Part shown: positions 34,256-44,766 of the stretch, piece by piece | Position numbering within the stretch: the first letter of the stretch is position 1 | Layout of the letters: each line of letters starts with the position of its first letter | DNA from: Histomonas meleagridis | Lineage: Eukaryota; Parabasalia; Tritrichomonadida; Dientamoebidae | Assembly (NCBI GenBank): GCA_020186115.1 | Contig: WSYJ01000113.1 | Coordinates: 620,001 to 684,000, forward strand | Reading direction: 5' to 3' | DNA length: 64,000 nucleotides | Position numbers and translations under genes: made by a program | The notes under the pieces: model-generated | What the model saw: only the letters and a program-made list of their open reading frames with translations | What the model was told of the DNA's origin: nothing | Database searches by the model: none

Positions 34256-34499
34256 ATCATATTTTGATCATGTACTACATATAGTTGTTTTCGCATTCTC
34301 TATAATTATTTGTTTTGTATTTTTATTTTATCAAACAATTCTTCTATCTCATCTGCTTTTTATTGACACTTTCTGATGAAACTTTGTTTCAGAATCTTTA
34401 GATTTTTTTATTTCATAGCATTATTTTCATCGATAAAAATAAATTTTTCATTGCTAATAAATGGAATTATTTTGAGATAATTTAATATCAGAATATAAA

Positions 34500-34697
34500 A
34501 TGAAGTCGAAAGACAAGTATTGCTATGGCATAACGTATTACGCAGTTGAGTTTGAATATAATCACAATACAACAGTTAGAATGAGCAAACCAAAGAACAA
34601 ACCTATACTTCATAATAATATTATTGTTGGCGTTATATTTTATAATAAGAATTTAAAACTTATTGAAAAAGTAGATTCGATATTCACATTTTTTTAA
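34500..34697 (+). CDS. Small Maverick protein
   Basis: 65 codons from ATG 34500: MKSKDKYCYGITYYAVEFEY, then KPILHNNIIVGVIFYNKNLK, ending in TAA. Not recognised. It sits between the ATPase and polymerase remnants, the place held by the 28231 gene in the other copy, but shows no clear similarity to it. Confidence 0.35.
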   Translation: MKSKDKYCYGITYYAVEFEYNHNTTVRMSKPKNKPILHNNIIVGVIFYNKNLKLIEKVDSIFTFF

Positions 34698-34899
34698 AAA
34701 ATGCTTTTTGTCTCCGTTCCGTTTAGGGTTAACTTTTGGTGATTTTTTAACTCTTGATTTTCAAATGGGATTTTTTCGATGTAAATAAATATATTCATTA
34801 AGCATCATCGTTGATTTCATTATCAACAAGGAATTCCTTTGACTTATTATTAATTCCGTGATTCATTCTCTAGTAATTATATTAATAATTTTATTTTCA

Positions 34900-35143
34900 G
34901 ATTGTCTAATATTTAATGTATCATCGGTTAATTCAATATTATATAATTCAAATATATTATATTCAGATCTGTTATTTATTATTTTATATTTGAATTGACT
35001 GAAATATTGTCATATTTATCATTAATTTCATTATATACTTCAGATTTAGTTTTAGTATCAATATTTTTAAAATCCTTATTCAAACTATATCCATATTTAT
35101 CAAACATTTCTATTACTTGTTTAGTTGATAGTTTCTTTGGCAT
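34900..35143 (-). pseudogene. PolB N-terminus, second copy
   Basis: Starts MPKKLSTKQVIEMFDKYG at 35141-35143 and continues DTKTKSEVYNEINDKYD before the frame is lost. It is the same N-terminus as the polymerase at 30700 (MPKKLTTTQVIELFNNYG). At the codon where the other copy has TAG, this copy has TAT (Tyr). The rest of the gene is missing. Confidence 0.65.
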
Positions 35144-36012
35144 TTAATAAAAATAAGAAAAAATAATTTATAAAAAATTCATAAAATTAATGTTTATATG
35201 TTAAACCTAACTTGAACATGATATTATGTTAGATTGAAGTGTAGAATTAGATGTAATTCGAAGTTTTGATTTACTGTTATCGAAGGCGAATTTAGTGACG
35301 TATTAGATATGGAAACAGAAGCAGAAGCAAAAGAAATCGTAATTGAGTTGACAGAAATTTAATTTGTGAGAATAATTCTCGAAAGTTTAGAACTTTGTCC
35401 TTCAATTGAAAGAGCTCTCGCACAATTTAATTCGTCATCCATTAAAGTAGGACAAGATAATTATGGTTCACACAAATCAGAATCAAGGAATTAATTATTT
35501 AACACAATAAATCAATTATTTAACATTATTTAACTTAATGAATCAAAACTTAATTATTATTTGATATTATTGCTTTCATTAACAATATATTCTTCAACCC
35601 ACATTTACTTCCATCATAATTACAAACGGTTTTATGACCGTTAAAATATAACTTTTTCCGACAAGAAAATTGAGCAAATATAATGTTTATGAATATTGAG
35701 TATAAATTGATTGTCTGAAAGCCATTGAATAAACTCTTTAATTGATAGAGTAAATATATCATATAAATATCTTCCATAGTGCTAATTTTATCGAGCAAAT
35801 TTCTCATCATGTTGTATTGCGATATGAATTGAAACTTTCACTGAAAAACTTTAGATAATCATTCAATGATTTCTACTTTTTCAAAGTAATTAGAAAATTT
35901 GTGTAGATCTAAAAACGATTGTTTTTTTAACTTCAAATATCTCAAAAAGCATTTTTTATGACATATTCAATATGTCCATTATAACCCAGCTCGACCAAAA
36001 ATTTTTATCAAT

Positions 36013-38047
36013 TTGAATGTGCCGAAAAGGGCGAAAAGTTTTTCACTAGGTTTGCTTGTCCGGTACTATAAAACAAAAATAAACAATTGGGAAACAATTC
36101 AGTTTATTCAACAAAAAATATTTTCCTTAAATAAAGAAAAAGTTGTTCAAGCAGCTATTTCAGTGTTTGATATACTTGATAATAATTATCAGTATTCATT
36201 TAACTTACTTATTAGTCAAATAATTTATTCATCATTTGTAGCAGGTATGAATGATTTAGAAGTCTATATGAATTTCATTAAAGAAATAAAAAAAATTGAA
36301 GATAAGAAACAAATTCAAAGTAAAATACATAAAGTAAAATACATAAAGTTTTTTTACAAATGATTTTAAATATATATTCTCAAGAATCAAATTATTTTCT
36401 TGAGAGAATGATTCAAGAAAATTTATGCGAATCAAACATAGTTGTACAGATGAGAGAAGAATCGTATTTTATACATTACATGTCCAAAAAATTTCCAGAA
36501 GAAAATGAATATTTGAAACGAAAAATGGGAAACTTTGAAGAACTTTCAAGGAATGATTGGAAACTTCATAAGAAATATGTTAAAGAAGGACATAATCCGA
36601 ATGAAATTGCAAAAATAATTCGAAAAGATGAAATAGAAAAACTTCAAGAAATATCATCACAAAATGATTTTAATTTTAACCAAACAATTGAACCATCACT
36701 ATATGAAAGATGTTCTTTTATTAATACACAAAATGTTACATTAATTGATTATTCAGCATTTTTTGGATCAATTAAATGTTTTAAATATTTACTTATGAAT
36801 GGTTCTGAAATAAAAAATACAGGTAGGTATGCAGTCGCTGGTGGAAATGAAGAAATCTTTCATTTATGTGAACAAAATCATTCAACATTTGAAGATGCAT
36901 ATGAAGCAGCAATTGAATTTCATCGAAATGATATCTTTAAATATCTTTATGAGAATGAAATTGCTGAAATTAATAATTTAGAAGAATTTGGAAAGAAGTG
37001 TATTTCATCTCATAATTATGAAATTTTTATATTTTTACAAAAAGAAGGGATGCTAATTTGCGAAAACATTATTAATGAATCAACAAAAATTGGAAACATA
37101 TTTCTCATTAAACATTTTCTTGAAAGTAATCAAATTCCGAAAGATATTTTAGTATTTTCATCAGAGTCAGGAAATATTGAACTTGTTAAATATATTTTAA
37201 TACAAGAAGGAATTGACATTAATGCTAAAAATATTTATTTGTTTTATTTAATATTTATTTGAATAATTCTTGATTTCAAAATAATATTTGGAAATTATTT
37301 AAATTATTTAATACAGCACTTATTAGAGCATCTGAAAAAGGTTATACAGAAATAGTTAAATTACTTCTTGAACAAGAAGGAATTGATATTAATGATAAAA
37401 ATATATATTTGCTTTGTTTAATATTTATTTTATTAAATAAAATTTGGTAATTATTTAAATTATTTCATACAGCACTTATTAGAGCATCTGAAGGAGGTTA
37501 TATAGAAATCGTTAAATTACTTATTGAACAAGAAGGAGTTGTTATTAATGCTAAAAATATATATTTGTTTTATTTAATATTTGTTTTATTAATTTTATAT
37601 TTCAAAAAAATATTTGGAAATTATTTAAATTATTTCGAACAGCGCTTATTAAAGCATCTTTAAATGGTCACACAGAAATAGTTAAATTACTTCTTGAACA
37701 AGAAGGAATTGATATTAATGCTAAAGATATTTGTTTGTTTTATTTAATATTTGTTTTATTAATTTTATATTTCAAAATAATATTTGAAAATTATTTAAAT
37801 TATTTAAAACAGCACTTATTTTAGCATCTTTAAATGGCCATACAGAAATAGTTAAATTACTTCTTGAACAAGAAGGAATTGATATTAATGCTAAATCTAT
37901 TTATATGCTTTATTTAATATTTATTTTAATAATTTAGAATTTCAAAATAATATTTAGAAATTATTTAAATTATTTAAAACAGCGCTTGACTACGCATCCT
38001 CTAATGGTCACAAAAAAGTCGTTGAACTTCTTCATGTGGTAGAATAA
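36013..38047 (+). CDS. Ankyrin locus 2, split by AT-rich spacers
   Basis: Paralogue of the 6560 gene. The first 117 codons (36013-36363) lack an ATG, so the 5' end is lost or lies elsewhere. A one-base deletion in a T7 run near 36349 shifts into the main frame (to 37262). That frame carries RNDWKLHKKYVKEGHNPNEI, SLYERCSFINTQNVTLIDYS, KYLLMNGSEIKNTGRYAVAG and degenerate ankyrin units ending IDINAKN. Five further modules start at about 37313, 37469, 37639, 37809 and 37979 (T-A-L-I/D...), each in clean frame; the last ends VVELLHVVE with TAA 38045-38047. The spacers share start and end motifs with locus 1. Confidence 0.72.
37235..37978 (+). repeat. Spacers between ankyrin modules, locus 2
   Basis: Five spacers of about 70-85 bases. 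They start ATTTATTTG, ATATATTTG, ATTTGTTTG or ATTTATATG right after N-A/D-K-N/D/S and contain TTTAATATTT. They end TTATTTAAATTATTT before a variable codon plus ACAGC. First dinucleotides are AT, never GT. Confidence 0.75.
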
Positions 38048-38271
38048 ATTTAGTTAATATTTTATCTTCATAATAAATAATTATTATTTAGATATATCAT
38101 TAAATATATTGATATATGAAATACTTTCAAATATTTTCTTGAATTTTCACCACTTTTTTCTTTTTTATTTTAATAATATAATTTATGGATAATATTCATC
38201 CCGAAAATTCCCATTAAATGAAAAAAATTCGGAAAATTTCCAAAAAATTGTTATTTTTATTTTTTAATACA

Positions 38272-38540
38272 GTACCGGACACGAAAATCTGTCCATCGGC
38301 CGGAAATTTCTGTTCAAAGCCTTTTTCGGCTAAAACGGTTTTGACGCGAGCCGAAAAAATCTGTCCATAGGCTGGAAATTTCTGTCCTATTATTAACGGT
38401 CACCAATCATATTTTATAAAATTTATCAATGGGAACTTACTACTTCTCTTCGCAAGTACCCTTCGCGAAGGGGGGGATAATGGCCCCGCCGGGCTTTTTC
38501 AGTGAAATACGATCACAGGCGCAGGGGTGGATTGGAAAGT
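38272..38540 (+). repeat. GC-richer patch with a 32-bp direct repeat
   Basis: CGAAAATCTGTCCATCGGCC plus GGAAATTTCTGT (38282-38313) recurs with few changes at 38351-38385. It is followed by TTCGCAAGTACCCTTCGCGAAGGGGGGG and GCCCCGCCGGGC, which can form hairpins. This is sharply different in base composition from its AT-rich surroundings. Identity unknown; possibly a mobile-element end. Confidence 0.5.
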
Positions 38541-38840
38541 GATTGAATAATTTACATCAAAATTGAATGATATTTGAGAATTTTCATACAGGAAAGTTAC
38601 GTGTGCTTCTTTTCTCAAATTCTAAGTTTCTGTTGGATCTTTCTAAGAAGCCAGCAAAAATGAACAACAAATTGAAATTTATGATTCATAAAAATGAAAA
38701 AAATGATTGTCATAATTTTAAATCGTTTATCACATCATTCTACTATAAAATTATATAATTAAAATATATGTTAATTAATATTATATTGATTCGAATTTTT
38801 TATCCAGAAAGTTTCCTTGTGTTTCCTATTAATTAATATT

Positions 38841-39125
38841 TTAGAGTTCCTCAAAAATAAATTTAATGAACCTATAAAAATTAACGTTCTCATGTAGAGT
38901 TAGCTTCTGGCTATCATCGCTAGTGAACTGGTTCCTCTTATTCACCATGAAGATAACCAACAACACAATGCCGACAACCACGAAAACGCACGCAATTACT
39001 ATACTTACGATTGGTCCAGTTCCCAACGAATGACTATTATCTTCATCACCGTTTGTGTGTTGTATCGTACACAAATTTAAATGGAAAGTGACTAAATTCA
39101 AAGGAAATTTCAAAAAAATTATCAT
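38841..39125 (-). pseudogene. C-terminal fragment of a membrane surface protein
   Basis: 94 codons from ATG 39125. A hydrophobic segment GPIVSIVIACVFVVVGIVLL is followed by VIFMVNKRNQ and a short polar tail, the single transmembrane helix plus basic stop-transfer typical of trichomonad surface antigens. Upstream ectodomain sequence was not found, so this is probably the tail of a lost gene. Confidence 0.45.
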
Positions 39126-40051
39126 TTCTTCATAAAAATTTGTCTACCGTCGTTATATGTTAAAATCTGAAAGGTATTAAAGACATTACAAATAATTTTA
39201 AAATCAAAAATAAATCTATAAGAGGGAAAGTTGGTTGATAGCGTCTTATTTTTATATGTAGATTTTTACTTTTAAATAAAAGCAAGACCACTCAAATCAG
39301 ATTTTCTGATAGAAAATTTTCAATTTAAAGAAAAAATTTGTGCACCTATTATCATCACATTTATTGACTTAGTGAAATTTTATAAATTTTTGATAAAAAG
39401 TGTAGGTTTCTCGGTAATTTCTTCTTATAATAATAATTAACTCTTTTATGAACAAATAATGGATATGTAATTTGATTTTTCTTTAAGATTTTTGAAAATT
39501 ATTATCATATTTCTTATGCATGAAATTTTTCCCAATAAAGCACAGCCATTTAATGAATTACCGAAAAAAAAAAATAAAAAAAAAAAAAAAAAAAAACTTA
39601 TCTATATCAAAAAAGTTAATCAAAAGAACTCAGATATCAAGTTATGGTTGATTTTATGAAGATTTACGACCTCTGAGTTGATTTTCCATAAATTTTTGTG
39701 AGTATTAAATATATTATAATATGATAAACGAAATAAATATTTAGTATAATGGATTCTACATTTGTCTGAAATAAAAAAAATATTGAATAGAAAACGAGAT
39801 AATGCATAAACAAAGAAAATCATTATTTTAACTTTTTAAGAAAATAAAATAGACAAAATCTATCATAAATGGAAATTTATGCTAAATTAGAGTTGGGATT
39901 TATTGTATATTATTGTGAAAAATCTCATTGGGAAAATTTCGAAAAACACAGCAACAAGTTGTATCGTTGTTTTTAGCACAAGATTTTTCAGATATGATGT
40001 AAACTTTCTGGGAATTGAATTTCTGCTGAAAATTTTCGTTTACACGATAGC
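39126..40051. other. Intergenic, no gene recognised
   Basis: AT-rich spacer with a long A tract (about 39563-39597). Short open frames at 39620-39823 (minus) and 39903-40091 (plus) have no recognisable features and I do not call them. Confidence 0.6.
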
Positions 40052-40109
40052 GACGGTTTTATGCTTCAAATGTGTTGATTTGTTGGAATAAAATATTGAA
40101 AAACCCTTT
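40052..40109 (+). promoter_or_regulatory. M3 and M5-type motifs
   Basis: GACGGTTT (40052-40059) fits M3 and CCTTT occurs at 40105-40109. The distance to the ATG at 40162 (52 bases from CCTTT) is longer than for the other genes, so use is uncertain. Confidence 0.35.
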
Positions 40110-40161
40110 TATTTGAGGTGGTTTTTTCCAGAATTTTGAATTGTATACAATTTAACACCAA

Positions 40162-41040
40162 ATGTTATCTTTGTTCTTAAGATCTGCTATTTCCGGTAGA
40201 TGCTCTGCCCTCTATGATTATGACACCACTTTTATCACAGGAGGGTCTTTTACTCAATCTTTTGCATTCGTGTCTCCGATTGCATATTATCAATATGAAC
40301 AATTTCATCCTATTAATTTACCTGTTACTTTTATCCACGACCATTTTTGGGCTTACAATGTAGAGACAGGTAAAGATGGCTTTGATATTCAACATGAACA
40401 CCCTATTTATTCTGCTGTTTATCATAATGATGATGGTTTAGTTTCAGCATTAAATGCTTTATGCCCCATGTACGGAGGAGAAAACGCAACAGAAGGATGT
40501 TGTAACAAGATGTTTAGTTTGAATTATACGCAGATGATAGAAGTCTTCCCTGACAGTTACAAAGGTGTTGATAAAACAACTATATACAATACCACTAGAG
40601 ATGCTTCAGTAGATTTTACTGGTCTTATTTCAGAAATAAGAAGTTACAAATTCAAACATTATCCAAGATGTTATAACTTAATACGTTATCTTCCTTGCGC
40701 AATCTGTCATGCAAATATTAGTGAAATGGCGTTTCCAGTTAAAATTGATGGAAGCGATATTATTCGATCTTTCCCTCTTTGCCGATCTTATGCTTTGAAA
40801 ATTTATCGCGAGTGTCGCTCTGCATATTATTCAGAAATAACAGGTAAAATATATCCTATTGTTCCTAAAGGAATGGGTGTTGAAGAATTTATGAAGGTGG
40901 TTCATGCTCCATCAGAAGAAGATGAGATACCTAATGGTAATTGCATTCCAGAAGGACTATTTTCCAGTTCTTCAATTCGTTTTCTTCCGAAGAAACTTCT
41001 TTTAATAATTGCTGCTGTTTTAACTGCGATTCTTCTTTGA
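40162..41040 (+). CDS. Cysteine-rich secreted/anchored protein
   Basis: 292 residues, no close family recognised. The middle holds two cysteine clusters: LCPMYGGENATEGCCNKMFS and YPRCYNLIRYLPCAICHANI. This spacing (CP...CC...C...PC..C) recalls folate-receptor and NPC1 N-terminal cysteine patterns, but only loosely. Several N-glycosylation sequons (NAT, NYT, NTT, NIS) suggest an extracellular or luminal protein. The C-terminus ends with KKLLLIIAAVLTAILL, a hydrophobic tail right at the end, suggesting a GPI-anchor signal or tail anchor. The N-terminus MLSLFLRSAISG is only weakly signal-like, so the true start could be upstream or the signal short. Confidence 0.6.
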   Translation: MLSLFLRSAISGRCSALYDYDTTFITGGSFTQSFAFVSPIAYYQYEQFHPINLPVTFIHDHFWAYNVETGKDGFDIQHEHPIYSAVYHNDDGLVSALNALCPMYGGENATEGCCNKMFSLNYTQMIEVFPDSYKGVDKTTIYNTTRDASVDFTGLISEIRSYKFKHYPRCYNLIRYLPCAICHANISEMAFPVKIDGSDIIRSFPLCRSYALKIYRECRSAYYSEITGKIYPIVPKGMGVEEFMKVVHAPSEEDEIPNGNCIPEGLFSSSSIRFLPKKLLLIIAAVLTAILL

Positions 41041-41157
41041 GTATTGCTGATAAATAAACGGTCGTGTTTTTTATCCACCCAATTCAAATTTCAAAATAAA
41101 AAATTTCGGTTGAACACAAATCATTTTTTTACAACAACAGTTAAACTGTTTTTTCTT

Positions 41158-41165
41158 GGCGGTTT
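41158..41165 (+). promoter_or_regulatory. M3-type core promoter motif
   Basis: GGCGGTTT fits the Trichomonas M3 consensus, 46 bases before the ATG at 41212. A TCATTTTT sequence at 41121 resembles the trichomonad initiator but is far from the start codon. Confidence 0.4.
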
Positions 41166-41211
41166 TAGTTGATCCGTTCAAAAAAACGTTTTTTTTTTTG
41201 CAATCTTGAAG

Positions 41212-42273
41212 ATGATCAATGTTATTGCAGTTGGTGATGACTCAGTTGGTAAGACATCCCTACTAATTGTCCTTAATAAAAAACCATTTAAAGAATTTAA
41301 TACTCCAATACTTTATGATATTTATAAAGAAGAGATATTCTGTGAACAAGAAAAGTATGTACTTATAATTTGGGACACAAGCAATAGGGAAGACTATAAA
41401 CTTCGTCAATTAGCTTATTTATGTGGAGGAAAACATGTTTTCCTTCTTTGTTTTTCTCTTAATTCGAAAAAATCATTTGAAAGTATCACTAGAAGGTGGA
41501 TTGAAGATGTTGAACCCTATTGTAAGCACTCAAAAATCATTCTTATTGGAACAAAATCAGATTTAAGAGAACCTGGAAATCCTGATCATGTTTCTGATGA
41601 AGAAGCCATGCAACTGGTTTCTAATCAAAATTTTTGTTGTTACATCCCATGTTCTTCAAAAACAGGAGAAAACATTGATTCAATTTTTCCTTCTACTCTT
41701 AAATGCTTAAAGAAGTCACATCGTGGTAAGAAACGATTCAGATATTTTGGTTTTTTTTACGTTGGTTTATTCCTTTTGTATCTTATTTTATGTATTCTTC
41801 AATTTATCCACTCATTATTTATTCTTTCAAATGATAGGATAAAAATTTATTTTAAAGATAATATTTTATTCACCCTTTCCACTTATGTAAAATATGTATC
41901 AATATCTGTGATTATATTTAGTCTATTTGTGATTTTAATTCCAATCGATATCGATTATTTCGAAATAAAAATGAACGTTTTTATTGGAGGAGCTTGTTTT
42001 TATATTTTACTTGCAATTGCTCAACTTGGAGTAGGTTTTTCGCTTTTTTTAATTTCAATAAAATCGGATGTTTGTAAACCTAATGACTTTGAAGTATGTG
42101 AAAATTTAAAGAAGGAATTCTTATCCCTTGGAATTCACTTATTGGTAACCTCATTAATCTATATTTATGAAACAAGAATGATAACAGTGCTGTACAGTGC
42201 TATTCTTTTTGCGTTGAACAAAATATTCTCTTTCTTCAAAAGAATAAAACCAGAATTTATGAAGATAACTTAA
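41212..42273 (+). CDS. Rho-like GTPase fused to a four-helix membrane domain
   Basis: 353 residues. The N-terminal half is a small GTPase closest to the Rho/Rac type: GDDSVGKTSLL (P-loop, residues 7-17), WDTSNRED in place of the usual WDTAGQE (switch II altered), GTKSDL (G4) and PCSSKTGENI (G5). A short basic linker KKSHRGKKRFR (about 162-172) leads into four predicted transmembrane helices: GLFLLYLILCILQFI, VSISVIIFSLFVILIPI, GGACFYILLAIAQLGVGFSL and LGIHLLVTSLIYIYETRM. Two cysteines lie in the loop between helices 3 and 4. The usual C-terminal prenylation box is absent, so the membrane domain presumably replaces it. Start: the first true ATG is 41212. Membrane location is inferred. Confidence 0.85.
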   Translation: MINVIAVGDDSVGKTSLLIVLNKKPFKEFNTPILYDIYKEEIFCEQEKYVLIIWDTSNREDYKLRQLAYLCGGKHVFLLCFSLNSKKSFESITRRWIEDVEPYCKHSKIILIGTKSDLREPGNPDHVSDEEAMQLVSNQNFCCYIPCSSKTGENIDSIFPSTLKCLKKSHRGKKRFRYFGFFYVGLFLLYLILCILQFIHSLFILSNDRIKIYFKDNILFTLSTYVKYVSISVIIFSLFVILIPIDIDYFEIKMNVFIGGACFYILLAIAQLGVGFSLFLISIKSDVCKPNDFEVCENLKKEFLSLGIHLLVTSLIYIYETRMITVLYSAILFALNKIFSFFKRIKPEFMKIT

Positions 42274-42722
42274 TATTAAATGTTAATAAAATATTCGTAA
42301 AACCTTTTTAAATTTGTTAATATCTTATAATAAGCATTAAGGAATTTATGTCCACATGGATACAATTACTCCCTTATGGAAACGTTTATTAGATTCAACA
42401 CTTTATGTTGCTTCTTTCTATTTCAATTGAACTCTTAAAGATACTATTATAATTTCTAATTTTTCTTTAATACAAAAATAGATAATTCCTTCTCAACAAT
42501 AATTTCATTCTCTTATTAACTTTTTTTAAAAAATTTTATACAATTTCCAATTTTTCCAATTAAACGATATAAGATAAAATTATGTTATAAAACACAAATA
42601 TAAATAATTTTTAAAAAACAATTTAATAATATGCTTTTTAACTGAATTCTTATTTTTATATATTTTTTGTAATTTCTTACAATAAAATAAATGTAAATTT
42701 AATTCAAAAAATAATTAAATTT
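42274..42722. other. Convergent intergenic region
   Basis: About 450 AT-rich bases between the 3' ends of two convergent genes. No repeats or coding sequence recognised. Confidence 0.6.
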
Positions 42723-43487
42723 TTAATAACTTGCGCATTGCCTAACGAGTTCTGCAATTGCATCTTTATCAAATTTATCGTTTCTTGCCGATTTGCTTTG
42801 GAAGTATTTTCCTGTTACGCCTTCGACTTCGTTGGAAATTGCAACATAAGTCGGGGTTTCTGCGCCCTGTTCAGGTGTTTCATATCCTCCGAAGCCGAGA
42901 TCATTAGATAGTTTCGAATTGACGTCGCCAGGATGACATGAGTTGACAGCAATGCCTTTCTCGCGAAGTGTTTCAGCAAAATATATTGTGAGCATGCGTT
43001 CACATTGTTTTGATTGACGATACGCTGTGTCATTATCATATTGACGACGCTTAAATTCAAGGTCTGTAAGGTCAAGATCTCCTGCCCAATATGAAGCTAC
43101 GTTAACAATGCGAGAATTTGGTTTCATAAATGGTGCGAATTCATTAATCATCCAATAATAACCAAGAACATTAGTGGCAAACTGTTTTTCAATTCCTGTA
43201 TTGGTTTCTTCCCGTTTACGTGGCGTTTGAGAAGCAACATTCATAAGAAGATCCAAAGGTTCCTTCCAGTTTTGAGCAAGCTGTTTAATAGATTGGTGGT
43301 CAGATAAGTCGAGTGATATAAAATTGATTTGTGCTTTAGGGATTTGCTTGAGAATATTATTGATAGCTAATTCACCATTTCGAGCATCACGTGAAATGAT
43401 GGTAACAATATATGCCGCGCTGACAAGGTTTTTAACAATTGCAGTTCCAATCGCTCCTGCTCCGCCTGTAACAATCGCTCTTTTCAT
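42723..43487 (-). CDS. Short-chain dehydrogenase/reductase
   Basis: 254-residue classical-type SDR oxidoreductase using NAD(P)H, most like the retinol dehydrogenase/WW-oxidoreductase group. Rossmann motif TGGAGAIG (residues 7-14), the dinucleotide-stabilising LDLSDHQS, a VAS in place of the usual NAG, catalytic Ser in IVNVASYWAG, and the Y-x3-K pair in AYRQSK, followed by NSCHPGDVNSKL (the usual PG after the active site). Start is ATG 43485-43487; an in-frame extension to 43532 would need GTG and is not used. Substrate unknown; cytosolic, as no signal or membrane anchor is seen. Confidence 0.88.
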   Translation of the reverse strand: MKRAIVTGGAGAIGTAIVKNLVSAAYIVTIISRDARNGELAINNILKQIPKAQINFISLDLSDHQSIKQLAQNWKEPLDLLMNVASQTPRKREETNTGIEKQFATNVLGYYWMINEFAPFMKPNSRIVNVASYWAGDLDLTDLEFKRRQYDNDTAYRQSKQCERMLTIYFAETLREKGIAVNSCHPGDVNSKLSNDLGFGGYETPEQGAETPTYVAISNEVEGVTGKYFQSKSARNDKFDKDAIAELVRQCASY

Positions 43488-44405
43488 GGTGATTAAGGGT
43501 TTGTAAGATAAATAAATTTCACAATTATACACATAAACTATTCAAAAATAATTCTCGTTCAATTTTCATTTAGGTTTTTTTAGGGGTAAAAATCAATATA
43601 TTTTCCTAAAAATAAAACAAAAATTTTGAAAATAGCATCGATGAAATTTAATTGTTGTATCACCTTTTGATGTTATTGGGAATATTACTAAAAAAAAATA
43701 TTTGATGGTCATCCAAAAGAACATTCATATGAGTGTGATTTTACTATTTATTCAGCTTATATGATCAGTTCGATAATTATTCGAAAATAGATCGAAAAGT
43801 TATCTATTGTTTTTATCAATTTTAATTGTATATAAAACTTCAATAATATGATGTATAAATAGAAATATTATGGGAGAATTAATTCGCTTTGGAAAGAATG
43901 AATTTGTTGTAATTCGATTGACATAATTTATATACATTACTATATAGTGATCAATTTTATTTCTATAAACTAATATTAAACTTTTATAATGCTAACAAAT
44001 ATTTTCTCTTTTTCCACATCTTCTTGGACATGTTGAATTAGGGCTGATATTTCATGTACAAAACTATTATCTCTGTAAGAATGACTTATTATTACTATAT
44101 CTAAATATTGAAGTATGGAAACCTTTGCTCCTTCCAAAATCATCTTTTCCATCATAACTCTAAAGCATTAAATTTCCTATTTGAAGATGCACAGAGGTAA
44201 TTGATTAAGATTTAAAATGAAAAATATTATATCTTTCATTTTCATCAACAGCAGTTTTACTGTGCAATTTAACATTGATGTTTTTGTAGAATAACACATT
44301 ATATTTATAGAATCAAAATTGCAGCCAAGTACAATAAATCCGAATTCAAATTGAACGCCGTCTGAATAATTATTCTGAACAATTGTTGTTATATAGGAAT
44401 GTGTA
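43488..44405. other. Intergenic, nothing recognised
   Basis: AT-rich spacer without coding character or repeats that I could identify. Confidence 0.6.
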
Positions 44406-44633
44406 ATGCTTCAGGTCGAAAAATTTTTCACACAGAAGTGGAAGTGCTCATATTACAATAATGGGAAGTTTGGCAAAATGATCGAAAGTTGGATTTCACT
44501 CAAGAAATCTATTTCATTTGATGAATTAAATAATATGTTTGATGAAAACAACAATGTAACAAGGACAATGTGCTTTTATTTTAACAAGATTCTTAAATTT
44601 AAGATTATTTATCCTAAAATTTTAGGGATCTAA
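44406..44633 (+). pseudogene. Unidentified fragment
   Basis: 75 codons starting MLQVEKFFTQKWKCSYYNNG and continuing SWISLKKSISFDELNNMF, ending KIIYPKILGI. Composition looks coding (amphipathic helices, aromatic residues) but the family is not recognised and the piece is short. It may be part of a truncated DNA-binding protein; this is a guess. Confidence 0.3.
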
Positions 44634-44766
44634 CTATTTGTACCAAGTTAGCAAAATTTCATGAAATACATTAAATGAAACCAAGCAAAAATCACTTTGT
44701 TTTTACAAAAATCACAAGAAAATCAATATTTAATGCATTATCTCAATTTTATTCATTAATCGAACA

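Larger units (their letters stand above)
20900..35500. mobile_element. Maverick/Polinton cluster, at least two decayed copies
   Basis: A 14-kb block holds the Maverick gene set: retroviral-type integrase, protein-primed family B DNA polymerase, A32-like packaging ATPase and several virion-type genes. All are interrupted. Three genes occur more than once (ATPase near 21480, 27272-28128 and 33700-34255; a capsid-like gene at 26285-27095 and 32910-33617; the polymerase N-terminus at 30700 and 35143). A further conserved protein occurs on opposite strands at 21606-21895 and 22869-23515. So fragments of two or three copies lie side by side, some inverted. Terminal repeats were not identified; borders are approximate. 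Confidence 0.85.
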
